Shown in pieces: positions 35,376 through 43,794 of a stretch of DNA of 64,000 nucleotides; positions within the stretch are counted from its first letter, which is position 1, and each line of letters begins with the position of its first letter. Origin of the DNA: a bacterium (GTDB lineage: Bacteria > Armatimonadota > Abditibacteriia > Abditibacteriales > Abditibacteriaceae); contig SDZD01000009.1 of NCBI GenBank assembly GCA_004172935.1, positions 101,335 to 165,334 of the forward strand, read 5' to 3'. The notes under the pieces were generated by a model that had not been told where the DNA came from, ran no database searches, and worked only from the letters and a program-made list of their open reading frames with translations. Position numbers and translations under genes: made by a program.

Positions 35376-35549
35376 ATGGCCTTAGATTTAGTGCGCTTGC
35401 AATCTTACGATGCTGCGCCTTTGATGCAAGTTGACCAACAAGTCAACGATGCAATCAAGGGTGAACATGCAGAACGTCGTCGTCGCATCGAAGACCGCCG
35501 CCAGCGCAAATTGAAAAAGCGCAAGCAAAAGCGTCGTCGCGACGATTAA
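35376..35549 (+). CDS. Small, highly basic protein (57 aa)
   Basis: ATG 35376 is preceded by AGGAG nine bases upstream and by a strong promoter. The product starts MALDLVRLQSYDAAPLMQVD and ends in a tail (residues 34-57) of mostly Arg and Lys (RRRRIEDRRQRKLKKRK, then QKRRRDD). Ordered helix plus a basic tail suggests an RNA- or ribosome-binding protein, as with small ribosomal proteins, but it is not clearly bS21 or any known one. It lies 72 bases before the tRNA and could share its transcript. It is below most gene-calling length limits. Confidence 0.75.
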   Translation: MALDLVRLQSYDAAPLMQVDQQVNDAIKGEHAERRRRIEDRRQRKLKKRKQKRRRDD

Positions 35550-35621
35550 ATACATTGCGGAATCGCGAGGACGGAGAGCAGATTCATTCTGCGTTTCGAC
35601 TTCAAACTTCCGCGTTCATCT

Positions 35622-35694
35622 GGCGGAGTAGCTCAGGGGTTAGAGCAGTGGAATCATAATCCACGTGTCGGGAGTTCAAATCTCTCCTCCGCTA
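35622..35694 (+). tRNA. tRNA with CAU anticodon (elongator Met, or Ile2 with lysidine)
   Basis: A 73-base cloverleaf. Acceptor stem GGCGGAG/CTCCGCT (first pair G-U), D stem GCTC/GAGC, anticodon stem GTGGA/TCCAC with loop ATCATAA, and T arm GGGAG-TTCAAAT-CTCTC. The 3' CCA is not encoded. The anticodon stem lacks the three G-C pairs of the initiator tRNA, so it is not tRNA-fMet. Choosing between Met and lysidine-modified Ile needs comparison with the other CAU tRNAs of the genome. Confidence 0.93.
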
Positions 35695-35700
35695 TCAATA

Positions 35701-35732
35701 AAACCTCGCTTCATATGGAAGCGAGGTTTTTT
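35701..35732 (+). terminator. Intrinsic terminator after the tRNA
   Basis: AAACCTCGCTTC pairs with GAAGCGAGGTTT around a short loop and is followed by TTT; six bases after the tRNA. Confidence 0.92.
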
Positions 35733-35754
35733 GCGTTCTATCGACTCCTCTCTC

Positions 35755-36306
35755 TCAATTGATTTTCGCTCCCCATATCCCCACCCGATAGCCAGCAATT
35801 TTAAGTTCCCTCTTCGCCTGCCATCTGAGAAAGAGCAACATTGCAGGTGGAATACAGCAAACCAACAGCAAAGAGGCTGGCAACACCAATAGGACTGAAT
35901 CAGAAAGATTCGACAGCCAAAAATGGAAGGCTGGAATGGAAAAGGCCAGCAGTGGAAGTGAGAACAAAAATGATATAAGTCCCCAAAGCCACGCCAACTT
36001 AATCCTGAGCGCTTGCCCCAGATTCCACACCGAAACAGGCACTCCCATCAAAATCCCCCACGGCAAAATTTTAATGGGGTAACGCATAACATCGTAAATC
36101 CATACCAAGGGACTATCCGATGGCATATTGGGAATAGAAAGGAGCGCCCAGCACACCAGCACCGATGCAATCAGCAGAATGTAGGTAAACAGGGCCAGCA
36201 ACACCCATTTTCGGGCATTCACGAGCGCGATGACATCAGCATTGACAGCGGGAGACAGGGCAGCAGGGGCGCCAATCGGAGAAGAAATCGGGGGCAAATT
36301 ATCCAT
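35755..36306 (-). CDS. Small membrane protein, paralog 1
   Basis: 183 residues with about four transmembrane segments (roughly 33-55, 80-98, 104-125, 140-162). The soluble N-terminus MDNLPPISSPIGAPAALSP and the C-terminus GYRVGIWGAKI match those of the neighbouring gene (GYKVGLMGAKL), as does the middle motif VWNLGQALRIKLAW. The two are therefore tandem paralogs. No known function; the pattern recalls small DUF-type inner-membrane proteins. Confidence 0.72.
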   Translation of the reverse strand: MDNLPPISSPIGAPAALSPAVNADVIALVNARKWVLLALFTYILLIASVLVCWALLSIPNMPSDSPLVWIYDVMRYPIKILPWGILMGVPVSVWNLGQALRIKLAWLWGLISFLFSLPLLAFSIPAFHFWLSNLSDSVLLVLPASLLLVCCIPPAMLLFLRWQAKRELKIAGYRVGIWGAKIN

Positions 36307-36326
36307 TGGGAATAGCCAACGAACGA

Positions 36327-36746
36327 TTAAAGTTTTGCTCCCATCAATCCGACTTTATAGCCACCAGCTTTGAGCAGGGTAGTCGCCCGCGAGTTGAGAA
36401 CGAGCAGCACCACCAATCCGACGAGGGGTAAGAACGACAAAATCGCTAGTAGCCACGCCAGCTTAATCTTAAGGGCGCGTCCCAGGTTCCAAATGCTGAT
36501 GGCAACTCCTATCGCGATGAACAAACGTAACATGTTGAATAGCAACAACATGGAAGCAGAGGCAGCATTCGGATTGGAAAGCAGGCTCTGAAGGAACAAG
36601 GCCATCAAAACCGTCGAGATGTTGGCGAGCACGGCCCACATCACCCATTTCTGAGCCTGTGCCAGCGCGACAAGGTTAATATTTGGATCTTCGGGGAAGG
36701 GTGAGGGAGCGCCGGTAGGAGAGGAGATAGGGGGTAAGTTGTTCAT
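36327..36746 (-). CDS. Small membrane protein, paralog 2
   Basis: 139 residues from ATG 36746, with about three transmembrane segments. N-terminal MNNLPPISSPTGAPSPFP and IWNLGRALKIKLAWLLAI are shared with paralog 1, which begins 20 bases downstream. It is shorter in the loop between the first two segments. An upstream extension to 36800 gives no extra homology. Confidence 0.72.
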   Translation of the reverse strand: MNNLPPISSPTGAPSPFPEDPNINLVALAQAQKWVMWAVLANISTVLMALFLQSLLSNPNAASASMLLLFNMLRLFIAIGVAISIWNLGRALKIKLAWLLAILSFLPLVGLVVLLVLNSRATTLLKAGGYKVGLMGAKL

Positions 36747-36891
36747 AGAAAGAGAGGTCCGCAAAAATGACCAAGGGCACTGCGCTAGAAGCGGGGACAA
36801 AAAAGAGTAACGTAATATTTATGTAGCAGAAAGCACGCGCAACTAAAAGCGACTGTCAAGGTGCGGGGCTTCTAAACTAGGCGACCGTTTT

Positions 36892-37581
36892 ATGTCGCTT
36901 TCCAATCCGTCCGAATCGGTTCTTGTTGCTCTCGATGTTCCCTCCAGCGAACGTGCTATTGATCTTTCGCGCAAGCTCGAAGGACATGTCGGTGGTTTTA
37001 AAATCGGGCTGGAATTGTTTTGCTCCAGCGGCCCGCAAATCGTCGATCAAATCGGCCCTTCACGCACCTTTCTCGATCTGAAATTCCACGACATCCCCAA
37101 CACCGTTGCCTCGGTTTGTCGGGTCGCGGCCAAAATGGGCGTTAAGATTTTCAATGTCCACTGTCTGGGCGGACTGGACATGATGCGCGCCGCCGTGGAC
37201 GCCACCCGCGAAGTTGACCCCAATGTTCACCTCATAGGAGTGACTGTTCTCACCTCGCACGACTCCGATTCGCTTTTACGTCTGGGACTACGCGAATCGC
37301 CGCGCGAAGCAGTTTTGCGTCTCGCTGAATTAGCCCAACAGGCTGGCCTCGATGGCGTGGTTTGTTCGCCACGCGAAATCCTGCCCGTTCGCTCGCGTTG
37401 CGGCGACGATTTCATGTTGGTCACCCCCGGCATCCGCCCGGTCAACTCCGATGCGGGCGACCAAAAGCGAACCCTGTCACCACGCGAAGCCCTGCAAGCG
37501 GGAGCGAACTATCTGGTAGTCGGGCGCCCCATCACCGGGGCCAGCGACCCGGTCGCCGCAGCCAAGCGCTTATTCGATTAA
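36892..37581 (+). CDS. pyrF: Orotidine 5'-phosphate decarboxylase
   Basis: Converts OMP to UMP, the last step of pyrimidine synthesis. 229 residues. The N-terminal LVALDVPSSERAIDL holds the first Asp and the active centre FLDLKFHDIPNTV has D62, K64 and D67 (D-x-K-x-x-D). The phosphate-binding end reads LVTPGIRP and GANYLVVGRPITGASDP. No other pyrimidine gene is near. Confidence 0.97.
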   Translation: MSLSNPSESVLVALDVPSSERAIDLSRKLEGHVGGFKIGLELFCSSGPQIVDQIGPSRTFLDLKFHDIPNTVASVCRVAAKMGVKIFNVHCLGGLDMMRAAVDATREVDPNVHLIGVTVLTSHDSDSLLRLGLRESPREAVLRLAELAQQAGLDGVVCSPREILPVRSRCGDDFMLVTPGIRPVNSDAGDQKRTLSPREALQAGANYLVVGRPITGASDPVAAAKRLFD

Positions 37582-37655
37582 TTTGTGCGAGAAAACGAGA
37601 AAAGTAAAGTAGCGCTTAACGTCCGCAATCTGTGGCGAAGGTGTACTAATAACCG

Positions 37656-38318
37656 ATGAGAATCATTCGAGTTTTAGGTTTGGCCGTCTTGGGCTTATGG
37701 GCTGTGCCTACAATGGCACAACCCGGCTCGACGCAAGGCGGACGCCCTCCCGGCGGGGGTGGAATGCGTGGCGGAATGCGCTCTCCCAAGATGCGTTTAC
37801 CGCGTTTTGTTGAAGGTGCCGTTGGGCTAAGCGGAGCCAATGCGCTGACAAAAGCACAGGCCAAGAAAATGGTCGGGCTGGTTGCGCCCTGGAAAACCCG
37901 TCCAACCATGAGCGAAGATGCGGGCAAAGCCCTGTTCGCAAGCCTTACAGGCACGCTCACGGCAGCTCAAAAAACCGCGATGGAAAAAGATCGTCCTCGA
38001 TTTGGCGGTCAAGGCGGTCCAGGAGGCCCCGGTGGGCGTCCAGAGGGCGGTAGAGGCGGCATGGGTGGACCAGGCGGTGGCGGGCGTCCAGAGGGCGGTC
38101 GCGGCGGTATGGGCGGTCCTGGTGGGCCAAGAGGCGGCGAGCCTCCCTCGAAAGCACAAATGGACAAAATGCGTTCCATGATGGCTTCCTACAACCCACT
38201 CTACACTGGCACTCCGGCAGCTCTTGCATCTATGCCCGAACCGATGAAAGAAGGCATGAAAAGAAGGCGCGACCGTTTGAACGCGGCGTTGTCTCAACTT
38301 CAGAAAAAGGCGCGCTAA
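37656..38318 (+). CDS. Secreted glycine-rich protein 1
   Basis: 220 residues with a signal peptide (ends PTMAQ, about 22). Gly/Arg/Pro/Met-rich repeats occupy about 28-45 and 115-165 (repeat unit GGPGG..RPEGGRGGMGG). Between and after them are helical segments with ALTKAQAKKMVGLVAPWK and SKAQMDKMRSMMASYNPLY. The helical parts recall Spy/CpxP-like or Armatimonadota 'PAP'-type metal-associated exported proteins, but no family is sure. 28 bases separate it from a second such gene. Confidence 0.7.
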   Translation: MRIIRVLGLAVLGLWAVPTMAQPGSTQGGRPPGGGGMRGGMRSPKMRLPRFVEGAVGLSGANALTKAQAKKMVGLVAPWKTRPTMSEDAGKALFASLTGTLTAAQKTAMEKDRPRFGGQGGPGGPGGRPEGGRGGMGGPGGGGRPEGGRGGMGGPGGPRGGEPPSKAQMDKMRSMMASYNPLYTGTPAALASMPEPMKEGMKRRRDRLNAALSQLQKKAR

Positions 38319-38345
38319 AAAGCGCTTAGTCAGGAAAACAATTTT

Positions 38346-39032
38346 ATGAAAACTCACTTTTCTCGCGTCCTTACAGTAGGCGCCCTCTGTGTCTTGGCGA
38401 GTGTTTCCTTCGCTCAGCAAAATGGTGGAGGCGGCGGTGGCGGTGGCCGTCGCGGTCAGAACGGCCAGAATGGCGGCGGCGGGGGCATGGGCGGACAGAA
38501 CTTCCGCAACATGACCCCAGCACAACGCGAAGAGATGCGCGCTACAATGCGTGCAAACCAACTTCGTCAGGGTCTCACCGGCGCTGGCTTCACCGACACA
38601 GCCACTCAGGATGCTGTCGTTGAGTTCGCCAAAACCCAGGGCACCACAGCTACCGGCATTCTTCCTAAAATCGAAGCTCTGCGCGCTGCATTCCGCGACA
38701 ACGCCGATGACAAAACGGTATCCGACGCTCTCGCAGCCTATCGCACAGCCGTAGACGAAGCCGAGAAGACACGTGCTACCGCGATTGCCGATCTCGACAA
38801 GTCCATCTCCTTCTCGACCAAACCCAAACTCGAAGCTCTCTTGGTGATGCTCGGCGTCATCGGCGACGAGAACGGCTTCGTATCCAACCTCGCCGGACAG
38901 GCTCAGCTCCCCGGCGCTGGCGGCGGTCGTGGCATGATGGGCGGCATGGGTGGCCCCGGCGGTGGAATGGGCGGTCCTGGCGGCGGCATGGGTGGACCCG
39001 GTGGCGGTGGCCCCGGCGGGCCACAGGTCTAA
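38346..39032 (+). CDS. Secreted glycine-rich protein 2
   Basis: 228 residues with a signal peptide (ends VSFAQ, about 24). A Gly/Gln/Asn/Arg-rich part (26-52) is followed by a helical region (about 55-185: MTPAQREEMRATMRANQLRQ; AYRTAVDEAEKTRATAIADL). The tail (about 190-228) is made of GGM/GGP repeats. Same layout as protein 1 in reverse order: low-complexity ends with a helical middle. They form an operon ending at a strong terminator and may be structural or extracellular scaffold proteins. Confidence 0.7.
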   Translation: MKTHFSRVLTVGALCVLASVSFAQQNGGGGGGGGRRGQNGQNGGGGGMGGQNFRNMTPAQREEMRATMRANQLRQGLTGAGFTDTATQDAVVEFAKTQGTTATGILPKIEALRAAFRDNADDKTVSDALAAYRTAVDEAEKTRATAIADLDKSISFSTKPKLEALLVMLGVIGDENGFVSNLAGQAQLPGAGGGRGMMGGMGGPGGGMGGPGGGMGGPGGGGPGGPQV

Positions 39033-39062
39033 GCCTAAAAACGACTCTCGATGAGTTAGAAG

Positions 39063-39095
39063 CAAGGACGCATGTTCAACATGCGTCCTTGTTTT
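39063..39095 (+). terminator. Intrinsic terminator of the glycine-rich pair
   Basis: CAAGGACGCATG and CATGCGTCCTTG pair perfectly, loop TTCAA, then TTTTCGTTTT. Confidence 0.9.
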
Positions 39096-39203
39096 CGTTT
39101 TGCAGGACGGCCCCAACACAAACGAAATCGAAACGCTGAACCAGCGAATTTGAACGGGAAAAGGTTGGATGAAGGCAGCCATTTTTAGGATGCTTTGAAG
39201 CGC

Positions 39204-40388
39204 ATGTCTGCGCCTTCGCCCACCACCTCACCGACTTCGTCTTCGCGCCCTGTTCGCATCCTGGTGACGGGAGGAGGAACGTCAGGACACATTTCTCCTG
39301 CCCTCGCTTTAATTTCCACTTTGCGCGAATTGGAGCCAACAGCCCAGTTCCAATACATCGGCTCACGCGGCGGCATGGAGCGCCAACAGGTCGAGGCTAT
39401 TAAGGTGCCCTTTGTCGCGGTTTCGACGGGCAAACTACGCCGCTATTTTTCCTTCGCCAACCTCGCCGACTGGTTTCGCGTGCCGATAGGCATCCTGCAA
39501 TCGCTTGCAGCTATCCGCCGTTTCGCGCCCGATGTAGTTCTGGCAACCGGAGGCTATGTCGCAGTGCCGCCCGTAGTCGCAGCCGGACTGCTCAAAATTC
39601 CCGTCCTCATCCATGAACAAACGACCCAGGTCGGATTAGCGAACCGCATTTGTGCGCGCTTTGCAAACCGCATCGCGCTTTCGTGGGAAGCAGCCTCCGA
39701 AGCGCTCGAACCCAAATTGCGGGCGCGTTCATGGGTCGCGGGCAATCCACTGCGCCCACAGATATTCGGCGGAGTTTCCGCCAAAGCCGTCAAACACTTT
39801 GGCCTCAGCGACGAATTTTTGCCGGTGGTTTACATCACCGGAGGCAGTCAGGGCGCCCGCGTCATCAACCGTGCCGTCGAAGATTGTTTGCCCGAACTAG
39901 TGCAAATCGCGCGGATTATTCACCAGTGCGGCGCCCAGGAAAACGAAGCCGAGCGCGATTCCGACCGCCTGACGCGCGCCCGTTTGATGCTGCCCGACAA
40001 ATTGCAATCGCGCTACGCCGTCACCCCTTTCATCAGAGAAGAACTACGTGATGTCTTCGAACTCACCGATTTAGTAATAGGCCGCGCCGGAGCTGGAACC
40101 GTCACCGAATTGTGCGCTCTAGGGCGCGCCGCCCTATATGTGCCACTCGTGCCAACTGGCGGCGATGAGCAGACCAAAAACGCTCGCATGGCCGAATCGG
40201 TGGGGGCCGCGCGCGTTCTGAAGCAATCGGATTGCGATGGGCCGCATTTGCTCGAAGCTGTGCGTTCGCTGTTAAGCGACAAGGCGGGCATAAAACAAAT
40301 GGAATCAAAGGCCAAAACTCTCGCGCGCCCAAACGCGGGTCGTGAAATCGCGCGCGCCGTTTTGGAGTTAGCCAGGCAGAAGAACTAA
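39204..40388 (+). CDS. murG: UDP-N-acetylglucosamine--undecaprenyl-PP-MurNAc-pentapeptide GlcNAc transferase
   Basis: Makes lipid II from lipid I at the inner membrane face. 394 residues from ATG 39204 (a TTG lies three codons upstream). GT-B fold: N-terminal VTGGGTSGHISPALALI, where the usual GGTGGH reads GGTSGH; membrane patch near RRYFSFANLADW; and donor site GGSQGARVIN plus GRAGAGTVTELCALGRAAL with the GGDEQ end, which together bind UDP-GlcNAc. The neighbouring dcw genes are absent, so murG is isolated here. Confidence 0.9.
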   Translation: MSAPSPTTSPTSSSRPVRILVTGGGTSGHISPALALISTLRELEPTAQFQYIGSRGGMERQQVEAIKVPFVAVSTGKLRRYFSFANLADWFRVPIGILQSLAAIRRFAPDVVLATGGYVAVPPVVAAGLLKIPVLIHEQTTQVGLANRICARFANRIALSWEAASEALEPKLRARSWVAGNPLRPQIFGGVSAKAVKHFGLSDEFLPVVYITGGSQGARVINRAVEDCLPELVQIARIIHQCGAQENEAERDSDRLTRARLMLPDKLQSRYAVTPFIREELRDVFELTDLVIGRAGAGTVTELCALGRAALYVPLVPTGGDEQTKNARMAESVGAARVLKQSDCDGPHLLEAVRSLLSDKAGIKQMESKAKTLARPNAGREIARAVLELARQKN

Positions 40389-40529
40389 GTCCCCTTAATG
40401 AAGCCAGAGAATTGATGTATGAGCTTGGAGTTACCGAGGCGTTAGCTACACCAGCGATTGACTGTGTTTGAAAGTAAGGGGCAATTCGGCAACATCCCCA
40501 AAATGTTCCGCACGCCAAACTAAGCGTGT

Positions 40530-41651
40530 ATGAAAGACCCACGCTTTGATCGTCTGGCCGATGTCCTCGTTCGGCACTCGACCCGTTTGCAACCCGGCGA
40601 GAACGTTTTGATCGACGTTACGGATATTCCGTCACCTTTGGTCGTTTCCATCGTGCGCGCAGTACAAAAGGCAGGCGGCAACCCGATGGTCAACGTCGGG
40701 CAGAGCGCCATCACGCGCGCGTTGTTTCAAGGTGCGACCGAAGACATGATGAAACTGAACGGCGATGTCCGTTTGTATCAGATGCAAAAGGCGCAGGCAT
40801 ACATCGCGGTGCGTGGCAACGATAACTCGGCAGAAATGTCCGATGTTCCCGGCGACAAGATGAAGCTTTACACACGCCACTGGATGCACCCCGTCCACCT
40901 GGAACATCGCGTCAAAAAGACCAAATGGGTCGTGCTGCGCTACCCCTCGCCCTCGATGGCTCAGGACGCCAAGATGAGTACCGAAGCGTTCGAGGATTTC
41001 TTCTTCGACGTTTGCACCTTCGATTATAGTCGCATGGAAGAAGCCGTGAAACCGTTGGTCGAACGTATGCTTAGCACCGACATGGTGCGTATCACTGGCC
41101 CCGGTACCGAGCTTTCGTTTTCCATCAAAGACATCGGCGTCGTGCCCTGTTTTGGCGAGCGCAACATCCCCGACGGCGAATGCTTCACAGCGCCTGTCAA
41201 AGATTCGGTCAACGGTGTGTTGCAATACAACACCCCCACCATACAACATGGCGTCACCCATGAGAACGTGCGTATCGTGCTCAAAGATGGCAAAATCGTC
41301 GAGGCCACCAGCTCAGAAACCGCCAAGTTCAACGAAGTTCTCGATACCGACGAAGGCGCCCGTTACATCGGCGAATGGTCACTCGGCTACAACCCATACA
41401 TCTTGAACCCGATGACGGACACCCTGTTCGACGAGAAAATCGCGGGCAGCTTCCACTTCACACCGGGTCAAGCCTACGAAGAAGCCGATAACGGCAACCG
41501 TAGCGAAGTTCATTGGGATATGGTTTGCATACAGCGCCCCGAATACGGCGGCGGCGAAATCTACTTCGATGGCGAACTGATTCGCAAAGATGGCTTGTTC
41601 GTTCCCGAAACCTTGCAGGGACTCAATCCTGACCAACTGAAGGGTTCGTAA
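40530..41651 (+). CDS. M29 family aminopeptidase
   Basis: 373 residues of a thermophilic-type (AmpS/AmpT/PepS) metal-dependent aminopeptidase. Metal ligands are present: E217 (RNIPDGECFTAPV), E282 (GEWSLGYNP), H309 (GSFHFTPGQAY), H328 and D330 (EVHWDMV). These enzymes remove N-terminal residues from peptides, usually as cytosolic dimers with Co or Zn. No signal peptide. The start MKDPRFDRLADVLVRHSTRL is typical. It stands alone between murG and a stress-protein gene. Confidence 0.93.
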   Translation: MKDPRFDRLADVLVRHSTRLQPGENVLIDVTDIPSPLVVSIVRAVQKAGGNPMVNVGQSAITRALFQGATEDMMKLNGDVRLYQMQKAQAYIAVRGNDNSAEMSDVPGDKMKLYTRHWMHPVHLEHRVKKTKWVVLRYPSPSMAQDAKMSTEAFEDFFFDVCTFDYSRMEEAVKPLVERMLSTDMVRITGPGTELSFSIKDIGVVPCFGERNIPDGECFTAPVKDSVNGVLQYNTPTIQHGVTHENVRIVLKDGKIVEATSSETAKFNEVLDTDEGARYIGEWSLGYNPYILNPMTDTLFDEKIAGSFHFTPGQAYEEADNGNRSEVHWDMVCIQRPEYGGGEIYFDGELIRKDGLFVPETLQGLNPDQLKGS

Positions 41652-41751
41652 AAAGAGAGGGAAAATCCCCTCAAGTCATGGAAAAGCGCGGCGTCCTTCT
41701 TGCTTTGAATTGGTTCAGCTTTCGTTTGGAGAAGCGAAAGCCTTTTTAACC

Positions 41752-42279
41752 ATGACCAGTACAAACACAGGAAGCCGCGTTTCGGCTTTGTTCGACACCC
41801 GCGCACAAGCGGAAACCGCAGTGAACGCCATTCGCGCCCAAGGCGTAAGCGAAGCTCATTTTTCGGTTGTTACTCGTCACGACGACACTGTGAATAACAC
41901 AGCAGTTGCAACGGACGATGCTGGTGGCGACGTGGCACGAGGCACCTTAGCGGGTGCTGGTGTGGGTGCGTTGTTTGGTGTTGCAGCAGCACTCATTCCC
42001 GGTGTGGGTCCATTCATCACAGCGGGAACACTGCTTTCGGCGGCTCTTGGTGCAGTCGGCGGTGGCGCTGTTGCCGGTGCGGTCGTTGGCGGCACAACTG
42101 GCCTTATTGCTTCGGCATTGGCACGTGCAGGCTACGATGAGCGTGAAGCCAATTACTACGGCTCAGCCATAGAACAGGGCGGCACGCTCGTTACTGTCGA
42201 TACCGGCGATTTGAACGCCGCTGCCGTACAGCAGATTCTCGCTCAACACGGCGGGCGTACTGCAGCAGGCGCATTGTAA
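41752..42279 (+). CDS. YflT-like general stress protein with glycine-rich membrane segment
   Basis: 175 residues from ATG 41752. The N-terminal SRVSALFDTRAQAETAVNAIRAQGV is a heat-induced stress protein YflT-type domain (PF11181). The centre (about 60-125) has several Gly/Ala-rich hydrophobic stretches (GTLAGAGVGALFGVAAALIPGVGPF) that may insert in a membrane, as in glycine-zipper proteins. The end YYGSAIEQGGTLVTVDTGD forms the second beta-alpha half. Such proteins are general-stress inducible, and an SpoIIE-type phosphatase is encoded next to it. Confidence 0.85.
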   Translation: MTSTNTGSRVSALFDTRAQAETAVNAIRAQGVSEAHFSVVTRHDDTVNNTAVATDDAGGDVARGTLAGAGVGALFGVAAALIPGVGPFITAGTLLSAALGAVGGGAVAGAVVGGTTGLIASALARAGYDEREANYYGSAIEQGGTLVTVDTGDLNAAAVQQILAQHGGRTAAGAL

Positions 42280-42296
42280 ACCAATTAACCAACGAA

Positions 42297-42334
42297 AAAG
42301 CGGGGCGGCAAAAATGCCGCCCCGCTTTTTTATT
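42297..42334. terminator. Bidirectional intrinsic terminator
   Basis: CGGGGCGGCA and TGCCGCCCCG with AAAA loop, A- and T-runs on either side; lies between converging genes. Confidence 0.93.
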
Positions 42335-42341
42335 TTGCGGT

Positions 42342-43247
42342 TCAGAGTACGGAAAGCGAGAGCAGCGTTAAATCGTCGTGAGGTGCTTCGCCTTCGCAAA
42401 AGCGCGCCACGGTGTCGCGCAATAAGGAAATATCATCGCCCTGCGAGGCAAGCAGCGTGTCGATGATGCGCTCCATGCCAAATTCATTGGCCTCTGGGTC
42501 GCGCGCTTCGGTTAGTCCATCGGTGAAAAATAGCAGACGGTCGCCGCTGTCCAGATGGATGGTTTGCTTTTCCAATATCTCTAGAAACTCAGAGTGATCG
42601 CCGATTCCCAGGGGAAGGCCCATTGGTGCATGGATTTCGACCTCTGCCGTCTGGCTATGAACCTGTATGAGAGGTTCGTGTCCGGCGCGGGCAAAGCTGA
42701 ACTCGCGCGTTTTCGGGTCGAGGATGCCATAAATGGCCGTGACGAAGTGGGCTGGCGGCAACACGCGGCATAGGAAATCATGGGCGCGACTCAATACATC
42801 GCATACGTCGCGATTACCCCAGGTTTGGGTTCTGAAAATCGAGCGTAAGCGCGCCGCTACCAGAGCAGCGGCGGGACCTTTGCCCGACACATCGAAAATT
42901 AGAATCCCCACGCGGTCGCCACTCACAGCGCAAAAATTGAAGTGGTCGCCGCCCACGATAGCCGCAGGGAAGGAAACCGCTTCCAGATTGTATCCGACCA
43001 CATGAGGCGGGCGGGTTGGAAGCAACCGCAGTTGCAGTTCCTGTGCGTCTTGCGAGGTGAATTTGCGGCCCGCGATGGGCAGGTCGGCATCATCTTCAAA
43101 GCAAAAAACGCGCTCTGCTCGTACAAAGGTGCGAGCCAGCGCTTCCCATTGTGGGGGCAGGTTTTCTTCTTTGGAGTCCAACATGACAGCAACGACGCTC
43201 CCAGCACTACAAACAGTGCCAGCATGAGCGCATTCCGCTAACAACAT
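42342..43247 (-). CDS. PP2C/SpoIIE-type serine phosphatase
   Basis: About 301 residues from ATG 43247; the open frame goes on to 43457 but over the start of the divergent gene. SpoIIE phosphatase motifs: VGGDHFNFCAVSGDRVGILIFDVSGKG with metal-binding aspartates, RLLFFTDGLTEARDPEANEFG, and HDDLTLLSLSVL at the end. Residues before the catalytic domain have no sensor (a short cysteine-rich N-terminus only). It could act in an anti-sigma/anti-anti-sigma switch, but no STAS or HATPase partner gene is nearby. A shorter start at 43184 is possible. Confidence 0.88.
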   Translation of the reverse strand: MLLAECAHAGTVCSAGSVVAVMLDSKEENLPPQWEALARTFVRAERVFCFEDDADLPIAGRKFTSQDAQELQLRLLPTRPPHVVGYNLEAVSFPAAIVGGDHFNFCAVSGDRVGILIFDVSGKGPAAALVAARLRSIFRTQTWGNRDVCDVLSRAHDFLCRVLPPAHFVTAIYGILDPKTREFSFARAGHEPLIQVHSQTAEVEIHAPMGLPLGIGDHSEFLEILEKQTIHLDSGDRLLFFTDGLTEARDPEANEFGMERIIDTLLASQGDDISLLRDTVARFCEGEAPHDDLTLLSLSVL

Positions 43248-43298
43248 GTTAAACAACGCCTCAACTGGCGCGCGCGTTGCTCCCTGATGGGCTGAACC

Positions 43299-43790
43299 AT
43301 GAACTGCCGCTTCTCTTTTCCATCGAAGTTGCGCGAGACTCTTATTAACGGGGCACCCAAAGCCAAAGTCGCCGGAACTCTCGGCGCCTGTGCAGTGGCT
43401 TTGGCCGGCCAAATCGAGGACTCGGATGCCATTTCGCCACTCAACGCCATCTCGCATATCGTGTGGGGCGATGAGGCTTTCAAGCAGCGTGACCCATCAC
43501 TGAAATACACCGGAACGGGCCTACTTATCAACGATGTCTCGATTGCGGGCTGGGCCTATTTACATGAGTGGATGTTCGCTAAAGCGCGTCAGGAAGGGCG
43601 AGGTAAAGTGTGCGCGTTGGGCGCCATCGCCATTTCCGTTCTAGCTTATCTGGTTGACTACCACTGCGTTCCCGAACGCTTTAAACCGGGATTTGAGCGC
43701 CATTTGCAGCCCAAATCGTTGGTACTGATCTATCTCATCCTCGCTCTGTCGTTGATGGCAAGTGACCTTGTAATCGGACGCAAACGCTAA
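43299..43790 (+). CDS. Conserved multi-pass membrane protein, unknown function
   Basis: 163 residues with about four transmembrane segments (near 22-38, 75-93, 104-122, 138-156). A conserved-looking middle reads [15 protein letters not shown] and then [21 protein letters not shown], followed by [16 protein letters not shown]. This pattern occurs in uncharacterised bacterial membrane proteins. It is four bases before the acetyltransferase gene, so likely in one operon with it. Confidence 0.72.
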   Translation: MNCRFSFPSKLRETLINGAPKAKVAGTLGACAVALAGQIEDSDAISPLNAISHIVWGDEAFKQRDPSLKYTGTGLLINDVSIAGWAYLHEWMFAKARQEGRGKVCALGAIAISVLAYLVDYHCVPERFKPGFERHLQPKSLVLIYLILALSLMASDLVIGRKR

Positions 43791-43794
43791 ATCT

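Noticed and set aside
37827..39182. A 451-codon minus-strand frame opposite the glycine-rich proteins
   Set aside because: It is the reverse of Gly-rich repeats, which always leave antisense frames open, and it crosses the strong terminator near 39063. Real secreted proteins with signal peptides occupy the plus strand.
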